From Myxococcota bacterium (lineage in GTDB: Bacteria; Myxococcota_A; Bradymonadia; UBA7976; UBA1532): a DNA stretch of 64,000 bases. Location: positions 62,001 to 126,000 of the forward strand of contig CAUJDF010000028.1 of assembly GCA_963169045.1 (NCBI GenBank). The letters run 5' to 3'. Every line of letters begins with the position of its first letter. Positions within the stretch are counted from its first letter, which is position 1. Made by a program: the position numbers and the translations under genes. The notes under the pieces are model-generated. The model was given only the letters and a program-made list of their open reading frames with translations, ran no database searches and was not told where the DNA came from. Positions 45,291 through 53,884 of the stretch are shown here, piece by piece.

Positions 45291-47219
45291 TCAGCTGATC
45301 TTCGTTCCGGGCGGGAGATCGCCGGCCACCGAGAGCAGCTTCACCGTCTCGGCGCCGGCGGCGAGCAGCATGCCCTCGCTCATCACGCCGCGGATCTTGC
45401 GCGGCGCGAGGTTCGCCAACAGGACGACGGTGCGGCCGACCATCTCCTGGGGCGTGTAGTGGGCGGCGATGCCGGCGCACACCGTGCGCTCGCGGCCGTC
45501 GCCGGCGTCGATGGTGAGCTTCAACAGGCGGTCGGCGTCGGGGTGCTTCTCGGCGGTGAGCACCTTCGCCACGCGCAGGTCGAGCTTCGCGAAGTCGTCG
45601 TACTGGATGGTCGTGGTGTCGGTCACGGTCGGCTTCTTCTCCGGAGCGGGCATCGGCTTCGGCGTCTCGGGCTTCTTCTCGGTCTCGGGCGGGGCCTTCG
45701 CCAGCGCCTCGAGGCGCGGGAAGAGCGGGTCGCCCACCGTCGTCTGGAGGCCGGCAGGTAGGCGCCCCCAGGCGGCCGTGGACGGCACGTCGCGCACGTC
45801 GGCGGGCGCGCCGAGGCGGTCGAGCAGGTCCGCGGCCTTGCGCGGCAAGAACGGCAGCGTCCACACGCCGACGATCCTCAGCGTCTCGCACAGGTTGTAG
45901 AGCACGGCGTCGAGGCGCTCGGCCGCGCCCTGCTTCGCGAGCGCCCACGGCGCCGTCGCGTCGACGTACTTGTTGCCGGCCCGCACGAGGTCCCAGATCG
46001 CCGCCAGCGCGCGGTGGAACGCCATCTCGTCCATCGCCTTGAGCAGCGTCTCGCGCGACGCGGCGAACGCCGTCCGCAGCGCCTCGTCCTCGGGGCCCGC
46101 CGCGCCACCCGACGGCACCACGCCGTCGCGGTACTTCTGCAGCATGCCGAGGCTGCGGTTCAGCAGGTTCCCGTAATCATTGGCGAGATCGCCGTTGATG
46201 CGGTCGCGCAGCGCCGCCTCGCTGAAGTCGCCGTCCAGACCGAAGGTGACCTCGCGCAGCAGGAAGTAGCGGAACGTGTCGGCGCCGTACTGCTGCGCCA
46301 TCGCCCCGGGGTCGATGACGTTGCCGAACGTCTTGCTCATCTTGCGGCCGGCGTGCGTCCACCAGCCGTGGGCGAACATGCTCTTCGGCGGCGGCAGCCC
46401 GGCGCTCATGAGGAAGCACGGCCAGAACACCGCGTGGAACCGCAGGATGTCCTTGCCGATCAGGTGAACGGCCTCGGGCCAGAACTGCTCGTACAGCGGG
46501 GCGTCCGGACCGCCGAGCGCGCTGACGTAGTTGGTCAGCGCGTCGACCCACACGTAGACGACGTGGTCCGGGTGCTCCGGCACCGGGATGCCCCACTTGA
46601 ACGTGGTGCGGCTGATCGAGATGTCCTGCAGGCCCTGCTCGACGAAGCGGACGATCTCGTTGTAGCGCGACTCCGGGCGCACGAAGCCGGGCCGGGCGCG
46701 CAGGTGCTCGAGCAGGCGCGGCCCGTACTTCGACAGCCGGAAGAAGTAGGACGGCTCGACCACCCAGGCCACCTCGTGCCCGGTGGGCGACCTGCCGTCG
46801 ACCAGCTCGTCCTCGGTGAAGTAGGCCTCGTCGCCGACCGAGTACCACCCTTCGTACTTGCCGAGGTAGATGTCGCCGGCGGCCATCATGCGCTGCCACA
46901 GATCGGCGACGACCGCCTCGTGGCGTGGCTCGGTGGTGCGGATGAAGTCGTCGTACTCGATGTCGAGCACCTGCCACAGCTCGCGGAATCGCGCGCTCAC
47001 CCGCGTGGCGTGCTCGAGCGGCGAGATGCCCGCCTTCTGGGCGGCCTCTTCGATCTTCTTGCCGTGCTCGTCGGTGCCGGTGAGGAAGTACACGTCCTCG
47101 CCGAGCAGGCGGTGCCAGCGCGCCAGCGCGTCGGCGGCGAGCGTGGTGTACGCGTGGCCGATGTGGGGGTCGGCGTTGACGTAGTAGATCGGCGTCGTGA
47201 CGTAGTAGCTGGCGGCCAT
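45291..47219 (-). CDS. metG: Methionyl-tRNA synthetase with C-terminal tRNA-binding domain
   Basis: A 642-residue class I synthetase. The N-terminus YYVTTPIYYVNADPHIGHAY holds the HIGH motif; KMSKTFGNVIDP is the KMSKS motif. The CP insertion reads GWYSVGDEAYFTEDEL and lacks the zinc-knuckle cysteines, matching the metal-free MetRS type. The C-terminal 105 residues (DDFAKLDLRVAKVLTAEKHP, then AGIAAHYTPQEMVGRTVVLL and GVMSEGMLLAA) are the EMAP/Trbp111-type OB-fold that aids tRNA binding and dimerisation. It charges initiator and elongator tRNA-Met. It lies 52 bases after holB on the same strand, a common bacterial pairing. Confidence 0.95.
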   Translation of the reverse strand: MAASYYVTTPIYYVNADPHIGHAYTTLAADALARWHRLLGEDVYFLTGTDEHGKKIEEAAQKAGISPLEHATRVSARFRELWQVLDIEYDDFIRTTEPRHEAVVADLWQRMMAAGDIYLGKYEGWYSVGDEAYFTEDELVDGRSPTGHEVAWVVEPSYFFRLSKYGPRLLEHLRARPGFVRPESRYNEIVRFVEQGLQDISISRTTFKWGIPVPEHPDHVVYVWVDALTNYVSALGGPDAPLYEQFWPEAVHLIGKDILRFHAVFWPCFLMSAGLPPPKSMFAHGWWTHAGRKMSKTFGNVIDPGAMAQQYGADTFRYFLLREVTFGLDGDFSEAALRDRINGDLANDYGNLLNRSLGMLQKYRDGVVPSGGAAGPEDEALRTAFAASRETLLKAMDEMAFHRALAAIWDLVRAGNKYVDATAPWALAKQGAAERLDAVLYNLCETLRIVGVWTLPFLPRKAADLLDRLGAPADVRDVPSTAAWGRLPAGLQTTVGDPLFPRLEALAKAPPETEKKPETPKPMPAPEKKPTVTDTTTIQYDDFAKLDLRVAKVLTAEKHPDADRLLKLTIDAGDGRERTVCAGIAAHYTPQEMVGRTVVLLANLAPRKIRGVMSEGMLLAAGAETVKLLSVAGDLPPGTKIS

Positions 47220-47271
47220 GGACCTGTCTCTCGGACCGTAACTCGGAAACGCCCGCCGCCCTCGCGCCGGG

Positions 47272-48336
47272 CTATCGGCCGCCACGTACCACGCCGCGCG
47301 CCGCATCGCCAGAGGGGCGGGCATCGGCCGCGCCGGCGAGGCGGAGCGCGAGCGTCTCGAGCGCGAGGCGGGCGTTGGCGGCCTGCTCGAACACGCCCCG
47401 CTCCGTGGCATTGATGGCGGCGAGGCGGTGGAGGATCTGCTCGCCGTTCAGCTGCGTCGCCCGCGCGCGGGCCCGCTCGGCCAGATCGCGGTGCACGAGG
47501 CGCTCGTCGGGCAGGCCCTCGCGCACGAGCATCAGGTCGCGGAACCACGTGCGCAGCAGGTGGAAGACCAGCGGCAGGTCCTCCTTCTTCTCGGCGAGGG
47601 CCTCGGCGAGGTCGAGGCGACCGGCGACGTCGTGCAGGCCGCGCGGGTCGTCGAGCTTCGCCAGCAGCTCGGCGCGCTCGGCGAGCAGCGGGCTCTTCGC
47701 CAGCGACAGGCCGCGGCCCACCGACCCCTCGGCGAGGCCGGCGACGAGGTCCGCCGTGTCACCGTCGAGGCCCGCCCCCGCCTGCAGGTGGCGCGCGACC
47801 ACCGGGCGCGGCAGCGGCGCGAACCGCACGCGCTGGCACCGCGACAGGATGGTCGGCAACAGCAGATGCGGCGCACCCGTGACCAGCACGAAGTGCGTCC
47901 CCTCGCCCGGCTCTTCGAGCGTCTTGAGCAGCGCGTTGGCCGTCGAGGTGTTCATGCGCTCGGCCTCGGCGATGACCACCGCGCGCCGCGCCGCCTCGAA
48001 CCGCTTGAAGCTCAGGCTGCGCTGCAGCTCGCGCACCTGGTCGATCTTGATCGCCTGCTCGAGCCCACCGTCGGCCTTCGCCTGGCGCGCGATGAGGTGC
48101 TGGTCGGGGTGCTGCCCGGCGCGCGCGCGCTTGCAGTGGTGACACTCGCCACACGCGTCGCCGTCGGGCCGCGGCGCGCCGCACAGCAACGCCTCGGCCA
48201 TCCCGCGCGCCGCCAGCGTCTTGCCGACGCCGTCGGGCCCCGCGAACAGGTAGGCGTGGTGCACGCGCCCGCCCGTCAGGGCGCGGCGCAGCACGTCGAG
48301 GGCGTGGTCCTGGGCTTCGACGTCGCGCAGCGGCAT
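47272..48336 (-). CDS. holB: DNA polymerase III delta-prime subunit
   Basis: A 354-residue AAA+ clamp-loader subunit. The P-loop region is LFAGPDGVGKTLAARG, the zinc module has four Cys around LLCGAPRPDGDACGECHHC, the Walker B/sensor-like block is AERMNTSTANALLKTLEEPG, and SRCQRVRF follows. Delta-prime subunits usually lack ATPase activity but act as the stator of the clamp loader. The start at 48336 was chosen because the upstream extension belongs to the neighbouring lipoprotein in another frame. It lies 10 bases after the lipoprotein gene's stop. Confidence 0.92.
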   Translation of the reverse strand: MPLRDVEAQDHALDVLRRALTGGRVHHAYLFAGPDGVGKTLAARGMAEALLCGAPRPDGDACGECHHCKRARAGQHPDQHLIARQAKADGGLEQAIKIDQVRELQRSLSFKRFEAARRAVVIAEAERMNTSTANALLKTLEEPGEGTHFVLVTGAPHLLLPTILSRCQRVRFAPLPRPVVARHLQAGAGLDGDTADLVAGLAEGSVGRGLSLAKSPLLAERAELLAKLDDPRGLHDVAGRLDLAEALAEKKEDLPLVFHLLRTWFRDLMLVREGLPDERLVHRDLAERARARATQLNGEQILHRLAAINATERGVFEQAANARLALETLALRLAGAADARPSGDAARGVVRGGR

Positions 48337-48346
48337 GGCGCGCGCA

Positions 48347-49015
48347 TCATGCGATCGGGGCGGCCGGCGCGCAACGCCCCCGCCCCGCCGTCGCGACAGG
48401 CGTGGACGGTGACGTGCGCCTCCACCTCGGGCACGTCGCCCTCCCACCCCGCGAGCCGCCGCTTCCAGGCGTCGCGCGTGAAAGCCTCTCGTCCCACAGG
48501 AGGCCGCCCGCCGCCTTGGCGAACTGGTCCGCGAGGGCAAGCGCCGCGCGGTACGGCGCGTCCCCCGCGCTCGACGGGACGGCGATCTCGAGCACGCTCA
48601 CCGACTTCGACGCCGCGAACGCCCGCATGTCGGCCGGCGACAGGCCGCGCCCGAAGAACTCGAGCGCCTCGGCGTCGAGCGGGGCGTACTCGGCGATCGG
48701 CGGCCGGCAGAGGTGCACCGCCGGCCCCTCCGGCGCGGCGGGGAGCGCGCCGACGCGGGTGAACGGCGTCCCTTGCAGCAGGCGGTCGAGCGCCGCGCCC
48801 GGGTCGGTCTTCGGCTGGGGCAGGTGGTACACCGCGGGCTCGTAGAGCGCGGCGGGCGCCACGAGCCCCTCGGCGGGCGCGGGCCCCCTCGCCGGCGGCG
48901 CGCCCGCGTCGGGCGGCGGCGCGACCTTCGCGTGGACGGAGGCGTCGGCGGGCGGCTCTGCGCGGCGCGTGCAGGCTCCGAGCGCGAGGGCGAGACAGAG
49001 CGCGGCGGAGCGCAC
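48347..49015 (-). CDS. Lipoprotein with a probable frameshift near its C-terminus
   Basis: The annotated frame gives 222 residues with lipobox LALGAC. The N-terminal part is coherent, but after about residue 173 (GGLLWDER) it turns into an Arg/Ser/Pro-rich sequence with weaker third-position GC. In the other frame, from about 48500, the reading EAFTRDAWKRRLAGWEGDVP and EVEAHVTVHACRDGG looks like real protein with high third-position G/C. I infer an indel near 48490-48500. That second frame ends at 48276, inside holB, so the original C-terminus may also be lost. The family is unknown. Confidence 0.6.
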   Translation of the reverse strand: MRSAALCLALALGACTRRAEPPADASVHAKVAPPPDAGAPPARGPAPAEGLVAPAALYEPAVYHLPQPKTDPGAALDRLLQGTPFTRVGALPAAPEGPAVHLCRPPIAEYAPLDAEALEFFGRGLSPADMRAFAASKSVSVLEIAVPSSAGDAPYRAALALADQFAKAAGGLLWDERLSRATPGSGGSRGGRATCPRWRRTSPSTPVATAGRGRCAPAAPIA

Positions 49016-49133
49016 GACCCGTGCCGCGCCACCGCGGGCCTCGCGTCGGCGCGCCGATTTCGAGCGCCGGAAAGAAGGGACGCGGGCGGCGCGTGTCGCA
49101 CGCCGCGAGGCCGACGCACGGCCGCTCGCGGCG

Positions 49134-50048
49134 TCAGCGACGCCGCAGCCGATCGAGCTCCGCCTGCAGCTCGGCGACGCGCGCCTCGGCCACGGCGCGC
49201 TTCTGCGCCTCGTCGCCGGCGCGGCGCGCCTCGTCGTCGGCGCGGCGCGCCTCCTCTTCGGCGCGGCGCGCCTCCTCTTCGGCGCGGCGCGCCTCCTCTT
49301 CGGCGCGGCGCGCCTCCTCTTCGGCGCGGCGCGCCTCCTCTTCCGCGCGGCGCGCCTCTTCGTCGGCGCGGCGCTGCAGCTCGTTCACCGAAGCCTCGAG
49401 TCGACCGACGAGCTCGCGCGTCTCGAGCAACGGCGCGTTGGCGAGATAGAAGCGCAGGCGGTCGCCTTCGAGGAAGAGCTCGAGGCCGAGGGCGTGCGAC
49501 GCGTAGCGGCCGCCCTGCGGCACGATCGGCACGTAGGCGCGCGCGTCGGGCGTGGGCAGGCGCCAGCCGCGCAGGTGCTCGCGCGCACGGTCGTAGACGA
49601 AGTACTCGGGGATGCCATGCTCGGCGTAGCGCCGGACGTTGCGCTCGGCGTCCTTCTTCCGGTCGCCGCCGACATGGACCTCCATCACGAAGTCCAGGCC
49701 CTTCCCCTCGGCGCTCACGACCCAGCGCGTGCGCGGGCGCGGATCGACGTCGAAGACGACGAAGAGGTCGGGGGCGAAGCGGCGCGCCCCCGGGTAGTAG
49801 ACGGTCAGCTCGCAGCCGACGTAGACGCTGCGGCCCTGCCGGCCGAAGAAGTTCTGCAGCGCGTCGAGCGCGCCGATCTTCGCGGCGAGGTGCAGGTCGC
49901 CCTCGGGCGGGCTCGCCTCCTCTTCGGTCAGGCTCGGCGGGAGCGAGGCGACGACGCGCTCGCGCTCCGCCGGCGACAGCGCGTCCCACTCGGCCTGCGT
50001 GGGCGCGCGCGGGGGCTCGAACGGTCCGCTCGACGGGCGCTGACTCAT
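49134..50048 (-). CDS. Uma2-like (DUF820) putative nuclease with long heptad-repeat tail
   Basis: About 304 residues from the ATG at 50048; in-frame ATGs at 50060 and 50084 extend it slightly. Residues about 30-215 match the Uma2/DUF820 restriction-endonuclease-like fold: RFAPDLFVVFD (acidic residue), LDFVMEVHVGGD and KKDAERNVRRYAEHGIPEYF. The tail is a predicted coiled coil of near-perfect EARRAEE heptads, then AELQAELDRLRRR. Uma2 proteins are abundant and poorly understood; nuclease activity is only inferred from the fold. The 21-base DNA repeats behind the heptads suggest recent expansion. Confidence 0.8.
   Translation of the reverse strand: MSQRPSSGPFEPPRAPTQAEWDALSPAERERVVASLPPSLTEEEASPPEGDLHLAAKIGALDALQNFFGRQGRSVYVGCELTVYYPGARRFAPDLFVVFDVDPRPRTRWVVSAEGKGLDFVMEVHVGGDRKKDAERNVRRYAEHGIPEYFVYDRAREHLRGWRLPTPDARAYVPIVPQGGRYASHALGLELFLEGDRLRFYLANAPLLETRELVGRLEASVNELQRRADEEARRAEEEARRAEEEARRAEEEARRAEEEARRAEEEARRADDEARRAGDEAQKRAVAEARVAELQAELDRLRRR
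49209..49376 (-). repeat. 21-bp tandem repeat coding for EARRAEE heptads
   Basis: Eight 21-base units: four exact copies of CTCCTCTTCGGCGCGGCGCG(C) from 49251 to 49334, one copy with a single change (49335-49355), and three flanking variants. It encodes the coiled coil of the Uma2-like protein. Perfect central copies point to recent slippage expansion. Confidence 0.92.
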
Positions 50049-50120
50049 GGGCGGGATCATCGCGGTCAGCGTCTCGCCCGTCAACGCGGCGTCCGGCGGG
50101 GCGTTCCGCCACGCCCGGGG

Positions 50121-51302
50121 TCAGGCGAGGCGCAGGCCGACCGGCGCGAGCAGGCGGTCGAGCTCCGGGCCGGCGCCAGGCAGGCAGGCGGCGATCTGGT
50201 CGGCGTGGGCGCGCGCCCAGGGCGGCGCGTCGGCTTCGGCGACGGGCGCGCGGGTCCAGCGGGCGCGCATCGCCTCGACGTACGCGTCCAGGCCGCCGGC
50301 GGTGGTGTCCTCGGCTGCGCGCGCCGCGATGTGGTCGGTCAGGTCGTGGACCTCGGCGAAGGCGGCGTTGAGGCTGCGGGCGCCGGGGAGGTCCGCGGGG
50401 TGGGCGGCGTCGCCGGCGAGCCAGACGCGGCGCCGGCCGGGCGGCTCCGCGAGGCCGGGCGCGACGGTCACGCGGGCGGCGCGGCGGAGCTCCGCCCCCT
50501 CGCCGAACCCGGCGGCGTGGCGCCCCAGCAGCGTGCGGAAGCGTCCCGCGTCCAGCGGTGCGCCGTCGTCGGCCGCCCGCGCGAACAGCCAGGCACCGCC
50601 GTCCTCGGGCAGCGGACAGTAGACCCCGGGCGCCGCGTCGTCGAGCCGGACGACCATCTCGGTCGGGCCGTCGCGCAGGCCGCAGAGCTCGAAGACCTCC
50701 CACGTGCGCGCCGCCCCCGTCGCTCGGAGCGGGATCTCGCAGCGGCGCCGCACCAGGCTCCCGGCGCCGTCGGCAGCGACCACGAAGCGGGCGCGCTCCT
50801 CGAAGCGGCGCTGCACTTCCCACTCGTGCTGCGCCACGATGTAGCCCGTATAGACGCGCTCGAGCTTCGCCACCTCGATGACGACGCCCTGGGCGTGCTC
50901 CGTCAGCCCCTCGAGCTCGTGGTGCCGCCGCCTGCGCGCATGCCGGGCCGACAGCGCGGCCTCGAGCGCCGACTCGAGCGCGTCATAGCCGATCACCACG
51001 AGGAACGGATACGCCCCGCCGGCGGCCTCGACGTCGACGTGCCCGAGGCGCGCCCCGTCCCGCTCGAAGGCGACGCGCCGGACGACGCGGCCCTTCTGCG
51101 TCAGCGCGGGCAGCAGCCCGAGCGCGTCGAGGCGCTCGAGCGCCCGCGGTCCGAGCGCCACCGGGTGGTGCGGCAGGTGCGGGTCGGTCCTGCCGTCGAG
51201 GACCTCCACCTCGAGCCCTCGCCCGGCGAGGCAGAGCCCCGCGTACAACCCCACCGGGCCGCCGCCGACCACGACCGCGTCGAAATCGTGCTTCCCGAAC
51301 AT
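50121..51302 (-). CDS. FAD-dependent monooxygenase (PHBH fold)
   Basis: A 393-residue flavoprotein. The dinucleotide motif VVVGGGPVGLYAGLCLAGRG opens the protein, VVAADGAGSLVRR is the DG motif and LAGDAAHPADLPGARSLN the GD motif that binds the FAD ribityl/phosphate. The family hydroxylates aromatic or polyketide-like substrates using NAD(P)H. GGAGG precedes the ATG. There is no signal peptide. It stands alone, not obviously in an operon. The substrate cannot be read. Confidence 0.88.
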   Translation of the reverse strand: MFGKHDFDAVVVGGGPVGLYAGLCLAGRGLEVEVLDGRTDPHLPHHPVALGPRALERLDALGLLPALTQKGRVVRRVAFERDGARLGHVDVEAAGGAYPFLVVIGYDALESALEAALSARHARRRRHHELEGLTEHAQGVVIEVAKLERVYTGYIVAQHEWEVQRRFEERARFVVAADGAGSLVRRRCEIPLRATGAARTWEVFELCGLRDGPTEMVVRLDDAAPGVYCPLPEDGGAWLFARAADDGAPLDAGRFRTLLGRHAAGFGEGAELRRAARVTVAPGLAEPPGRRRVWLAGDAAHPADLPGARSLNAAFAEVHDLTDHIAARAAEDTTAGGLDAYVEAMRARWTRAPVAEADAPPWARAHADQIAACLPGAGPELDRLLAPVGLRLA

Positions 51303-51441
51303 GTTGGCCTCCGGGTCATCGGCGACAGCGACGCAAGGGGCGTGCCCGACCGCCCCCCTGAAGCCGCACGGGCCCGGGTCTGAGGTGGACGCTGCCCGAC
51401 CCACGCGCCGGACGCTCGGCGCGTGCCCGGCCGCCGGCGCG

Positions 51442-51648
51442 TCAGCGCCAGGCAAGCAGGGAGCGCCGCCGGGACTCGTCGCGGTCCACCGCCGCCAGCA
51501 CGTCCGGGCAGGCGCGCAGCCAGCCGAGCTGCGCGTCGAAGTCGGGCGGCCGCTCGGCGGGCCGCCCGCGGTCGAGCATCCAGGTGCGGACGAAGTCGAG
51601 AGCCGGGTGCCGGCTGAGGAAGAGGAAGAGGAAGCCGGACGAGGTCAG
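51442..51648 (-). pseudogene. Remnant of a CGNR/ABATE zinc-finger regulator
   Basis: About 68 codons directly after the FadL gene, in another frame, read TSSGFLFLFLSRHPALDFVR, then TWMLDRG. This matches the start of the ABATE domain of CGNR proteins (FLFLSGHLALDFVNT-type). The Trp-rich continuation DAQLGWLRACPDVL also fits. It stops at 51442, far short of the CGNR zinc finger, and has no ATG or GTG at its head; only a CTG overlapping the FadL stop is available. The rest of the domain is not found downstream, so it is probably a truncated, decaying gene. Confidence 0.6.
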
Positions 51649-53066
51649 AACGCGTATTCGACGTTGATGTTGAGCGCGCCGACCGCCTGCTTGTACTCGC
51701 CGGCGGCGTCGGGGCTCTTCGACGGCGGCACGAAGTCGTTGGCGCCGGGATCGAGCTCGCGGGTCAGGTAGATGACCTGGGTGTAGGTGCCGGCCAGCGC
51801 GAGGCTGCGGTCGAGGAGCTGGACCCGGCCGCCGAGCGACGCGGTGACCTTGTTCTGGTCGAGCAGCACCGGGTCGAGCGTCTCGTCGGGCACTGCGCTG
51901 CTGTCGAAGCCGGCGCCGGCGAACAGCTCGACGTCGGGGTTCAGCCAGTAGGAGCCGCCCGCGCGCACGCCGAAGGCGTTCTCCCACTTGCGCGGGATGT
52001 TGAGGACGATCGACGAGCCCGGCGCCGAGGCGCCCTTGGCGATGGTGCCGCAGTCCTTGCCGCGGTTCACGACGCACTGCTTCTCGAAGACGCTCCACCG
52101 CGTGAAGTCGCCGAACAGGCGCACCTCGGTGTTCTCGGTGGGGCGACCGCGGACGCCGAGGCGGACGATGTCGGGCAGCGTCTGCAGGAAGTCGATGTCG
52201 TCTTCGGTCGTCCCGCGCTTGGCCGGATCGGGATCGGTGGCGCGGTTGGGGAAGTAGTTGACCAGCGTGCCCTCGAGCCGCTGCTCGCCGAAGCCGGGGA
52301 CGCTCTGGTACGACAGGCCGATCCACCACTGGTCGACCGGCTCCCAGATGAGGCCGGCGCCGACCGAGCCGTGGTAGCCCTTGGCCTCGATGAGCGTGCG
52401 GCCCTCCTTCGGCTGCTTCGTGGCGCCGACGATCAGGTCGTCGGTGCCGTCGACGTTGCGGGCGCGGATGGTGTCGACCTCGGTGACGACGAGGTTGGCG
52501 CCGAGGCCGACGCGCAGGCGCAGCGACGGGAAGTGCCACGAACCGGCGAGCGTGCCGTACATCGAGCGGATGGTGCCGCTCGTGCCCCACCAGCGCTGCA
52601 CGCCGTCGACCGCGCCGGCGAACTGCACGGGGTCGACGTCGTCGTTGTCGTCCCACACCGACGTGCCGCCGATGGGCACGTACAGCGCGACGCCGACCCC
52701 GAGGTTGTCGATGCCGAAGTCGGTGACGGCGCCGACGAACGGGACGGCGGCGAGGTTGAAGAGGCTGGCCTCGCCGGAGTTGGCGGCGATGCCCTCGGGG
52801 GTGTCCGGCGTGCCGGCGCCGAGGTTCTCGATGGCGTCCGGCGAGCGGGTGTAGTTCACCGTGCGCCACGCGAACGTGCCGTCGATGTACAACCGGGTGC
52901 CCTTCCCGAAGGAGAGGCCGGCCGGGTTGTAGTAGATGGCCGTCGGATTGTCGGTCACCGGATGCCCGTGCTCGCCGCCGAAGCGCGCCACCACGAACCC
53001 GCTCGCCGCTGCCTCGCCCGCGCCGCCGGCGACGAGGACCGTCGCAAGGATCGTCGACCGTTTCAC
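51645..53066 (-). CDS. FadL/OmpP1-family outer-membrane transport protein
   Basis: A 473-residue barrel with signal peptide (STILATVLVAGGAGEAAA). The N-terminus carries the FadL-like hatch region TDNPTAIYYNPAGLSFGKG, and the last strand ends LNINVEYAF with the terminal Phe of BAM substrates. It starts at GTG 53066, after GGGAG. Repeated aromatic strands run throughout (QWWIGLSYQSVPGFG, DVELFAGAGFDSS). The family imports long-chain fatty acids or aromatic hydrocarbons. The ABATE remnant is immediately downstream and the lipoprotein pair is divergent. Confidence 0.88.
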   Translation of the reverse strand: MKRSTILATVLVAGGAGEAAASGFVVARFGGEHGHPVTDNPTAIYYNPAGLSFGKGTRLYIDGTFAWRTVNYTRSPDAIENLGAGTPDTPEGIAANSGEASLFNLAAVPFVGAVTDFGIDNLGVGVALYVPIGGTSVWDDNDDVDPVQFAGAVDGVQRWWGTSGTIRSMYGTLAGSWHFPSLRLRVGLGANLVVTEVDTIRARNVDGTDDLIVGATKQPKEGRTLIEAKGYHGSVGAGLIWEPVDQWWIGLSYQSVPGFGEQRLEGTLVNYFPNRATDPDPAKRGTTEDDIDFLQTLPDIVRLGVRGRPTENTEVRLFGDFTRWSVFEKQCVVNRGKDCGTIAKGASAPGSSIVLNIPRKWENAFGVRAGGSYWLNPDVELFAGAGFDSSAVPDETLDPVLLDQNKVTASLGGRVQLLDRSLALAGTYTQVIYLTRELDPGANDFVPPSKSPDAAGEYKQAVGALNINVEYAF

Positions 53067-53141
53067 TGACGTCTCCCGGCCACTTGTTTTTGCCGCGGGA
53101 TGGGGTTTGACAGCGTCACCCGCCCCGTCGCAGACTCGCCG

Positions 53142-53161
53142 CGTCTCGTGTCATCGAGACG
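53142..53161. promoter_or_regulatory. Inverted repeat before the lipoprotein pair
   Basis: CGTCTCG-N6-CGAGACG is a perfect 7-bp inverted repeat 21 bases upstream of the first lipoprotein start. A TTGACA (53107-53112) lies just before, with CAGACT 18 bases on as a weak -10. It may be an operator for the divergent FadL/lipoprotein promoters. Confidence 0.45.
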
Positions 53162-53182
53162 ACTCGATAGGGGGCGCGTAAC

Positions 53183-53884
53183 ATGCTCCGTCCGCGGTTG
53201 TCAAAGCGTTCGTTCCTTGGCGGCGGCCTGCTGCTGCTGCTCTCCGGATGCCCCGATACCCAGGGGGACCTCGACGACTTCGTCAGCCAGACGGAGAAGA
53301 ACGTCCCCTTCCTTCCCGACGCCGCCCCCGAGCCCGACGGCGCGCCGATCTCTGGCGCCAAGGACGTCACCGGCACGTACCTGCTGGCGGTGGCGCCGTT
53401 CGGCGATCCGTCGAAGCCGCTGCTGTTCCGCGCCGAGGTGACGGCGACGATCGCGGCCGACGGCACGGGCACGTTCGAGATGGTGCTGGTCCCTGTCGAG
53501 ACCGAGTCGAAGGCGGTCATGACCGCCAACCGCATCCCCGCCTCGGGTGCCATCACCGGCGGCACCATCGACGCGCAGGGCGCGCTCGACATCGACCTCG
53601 GCACGGTCATCGTGCCCGGCCCGGCCAACGCGCTCAGCGGCTCCGAGATCGAGGCGACCCTGCGCCTCATCGGCCGCACGCCCAGCGAGGACGAGTTCTG
53701 CGGCGATCTGCAGGGCACCACCCAGCGCCCGGCCATGTTCGAGCTGACCGGCTCGACGTTCGGCGTGATCAAGGTCGCCGACGACCTGATGGGCAGCGAC
53801 GCTGACGTCAGCGCCGCCGCCGCTGCGCCCGTGACCAACTGCCGGCCGGGCGGCGGTGGCATGGGCGCCGACGCCGGCATGTGA
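53183..53884 (+). CDS. Lipoprotein A of a tandem duplicated pair, unknown family
   Basis: A 233-residue lipoprotein with lipobox LLSGC (MLRPRLSKRSFLGGGLLLLL). After a Pro/Asp linker the domain begins DVTGTYLLAVAPFGDP and continues through IDLGTVIVPGPANALSG, the CGDLQGTT motif and FELTGSTFGVIKVADD, with an acidic C-terminal tail. It is beta-rich, probably a lipocalin- or sandwich-like domain, but I do not recognise a family. It is paralogous to the next gene, sharing most motifs in the same order. It starts at 53183; a weak ribosome-binding site GGGGG precedes it. Confidence 0.72.
   Translation: MLRPRLSKRSFLGGGLLLLLSGCPDTQGDLDDFVSQTEKNVPFLPDAAPEPDGAPISGAKDVTGTYLLAVAPFGDPSKPLLFRAEVTATIAADGTGTFEMVLVPVETESKAVMTANRIPASGAITGGTIDAQGALDIDLGTVIVPGPANALSGSEIEATLRLIGRTPSEDEFCGDLQGTTQRPAMFELTGSTFGVIKVADDLMGSDADVSAAAAAPVTNCRPGGGGMGADAGM

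Noticed and set aside
51303-51441. Continuation of the ABATE protein between its stop and the monooxygenase start
   Set aside because: No frame there reads as ABATE or CGNR zinc-finger sequence; the segment is G/C-rich filler.
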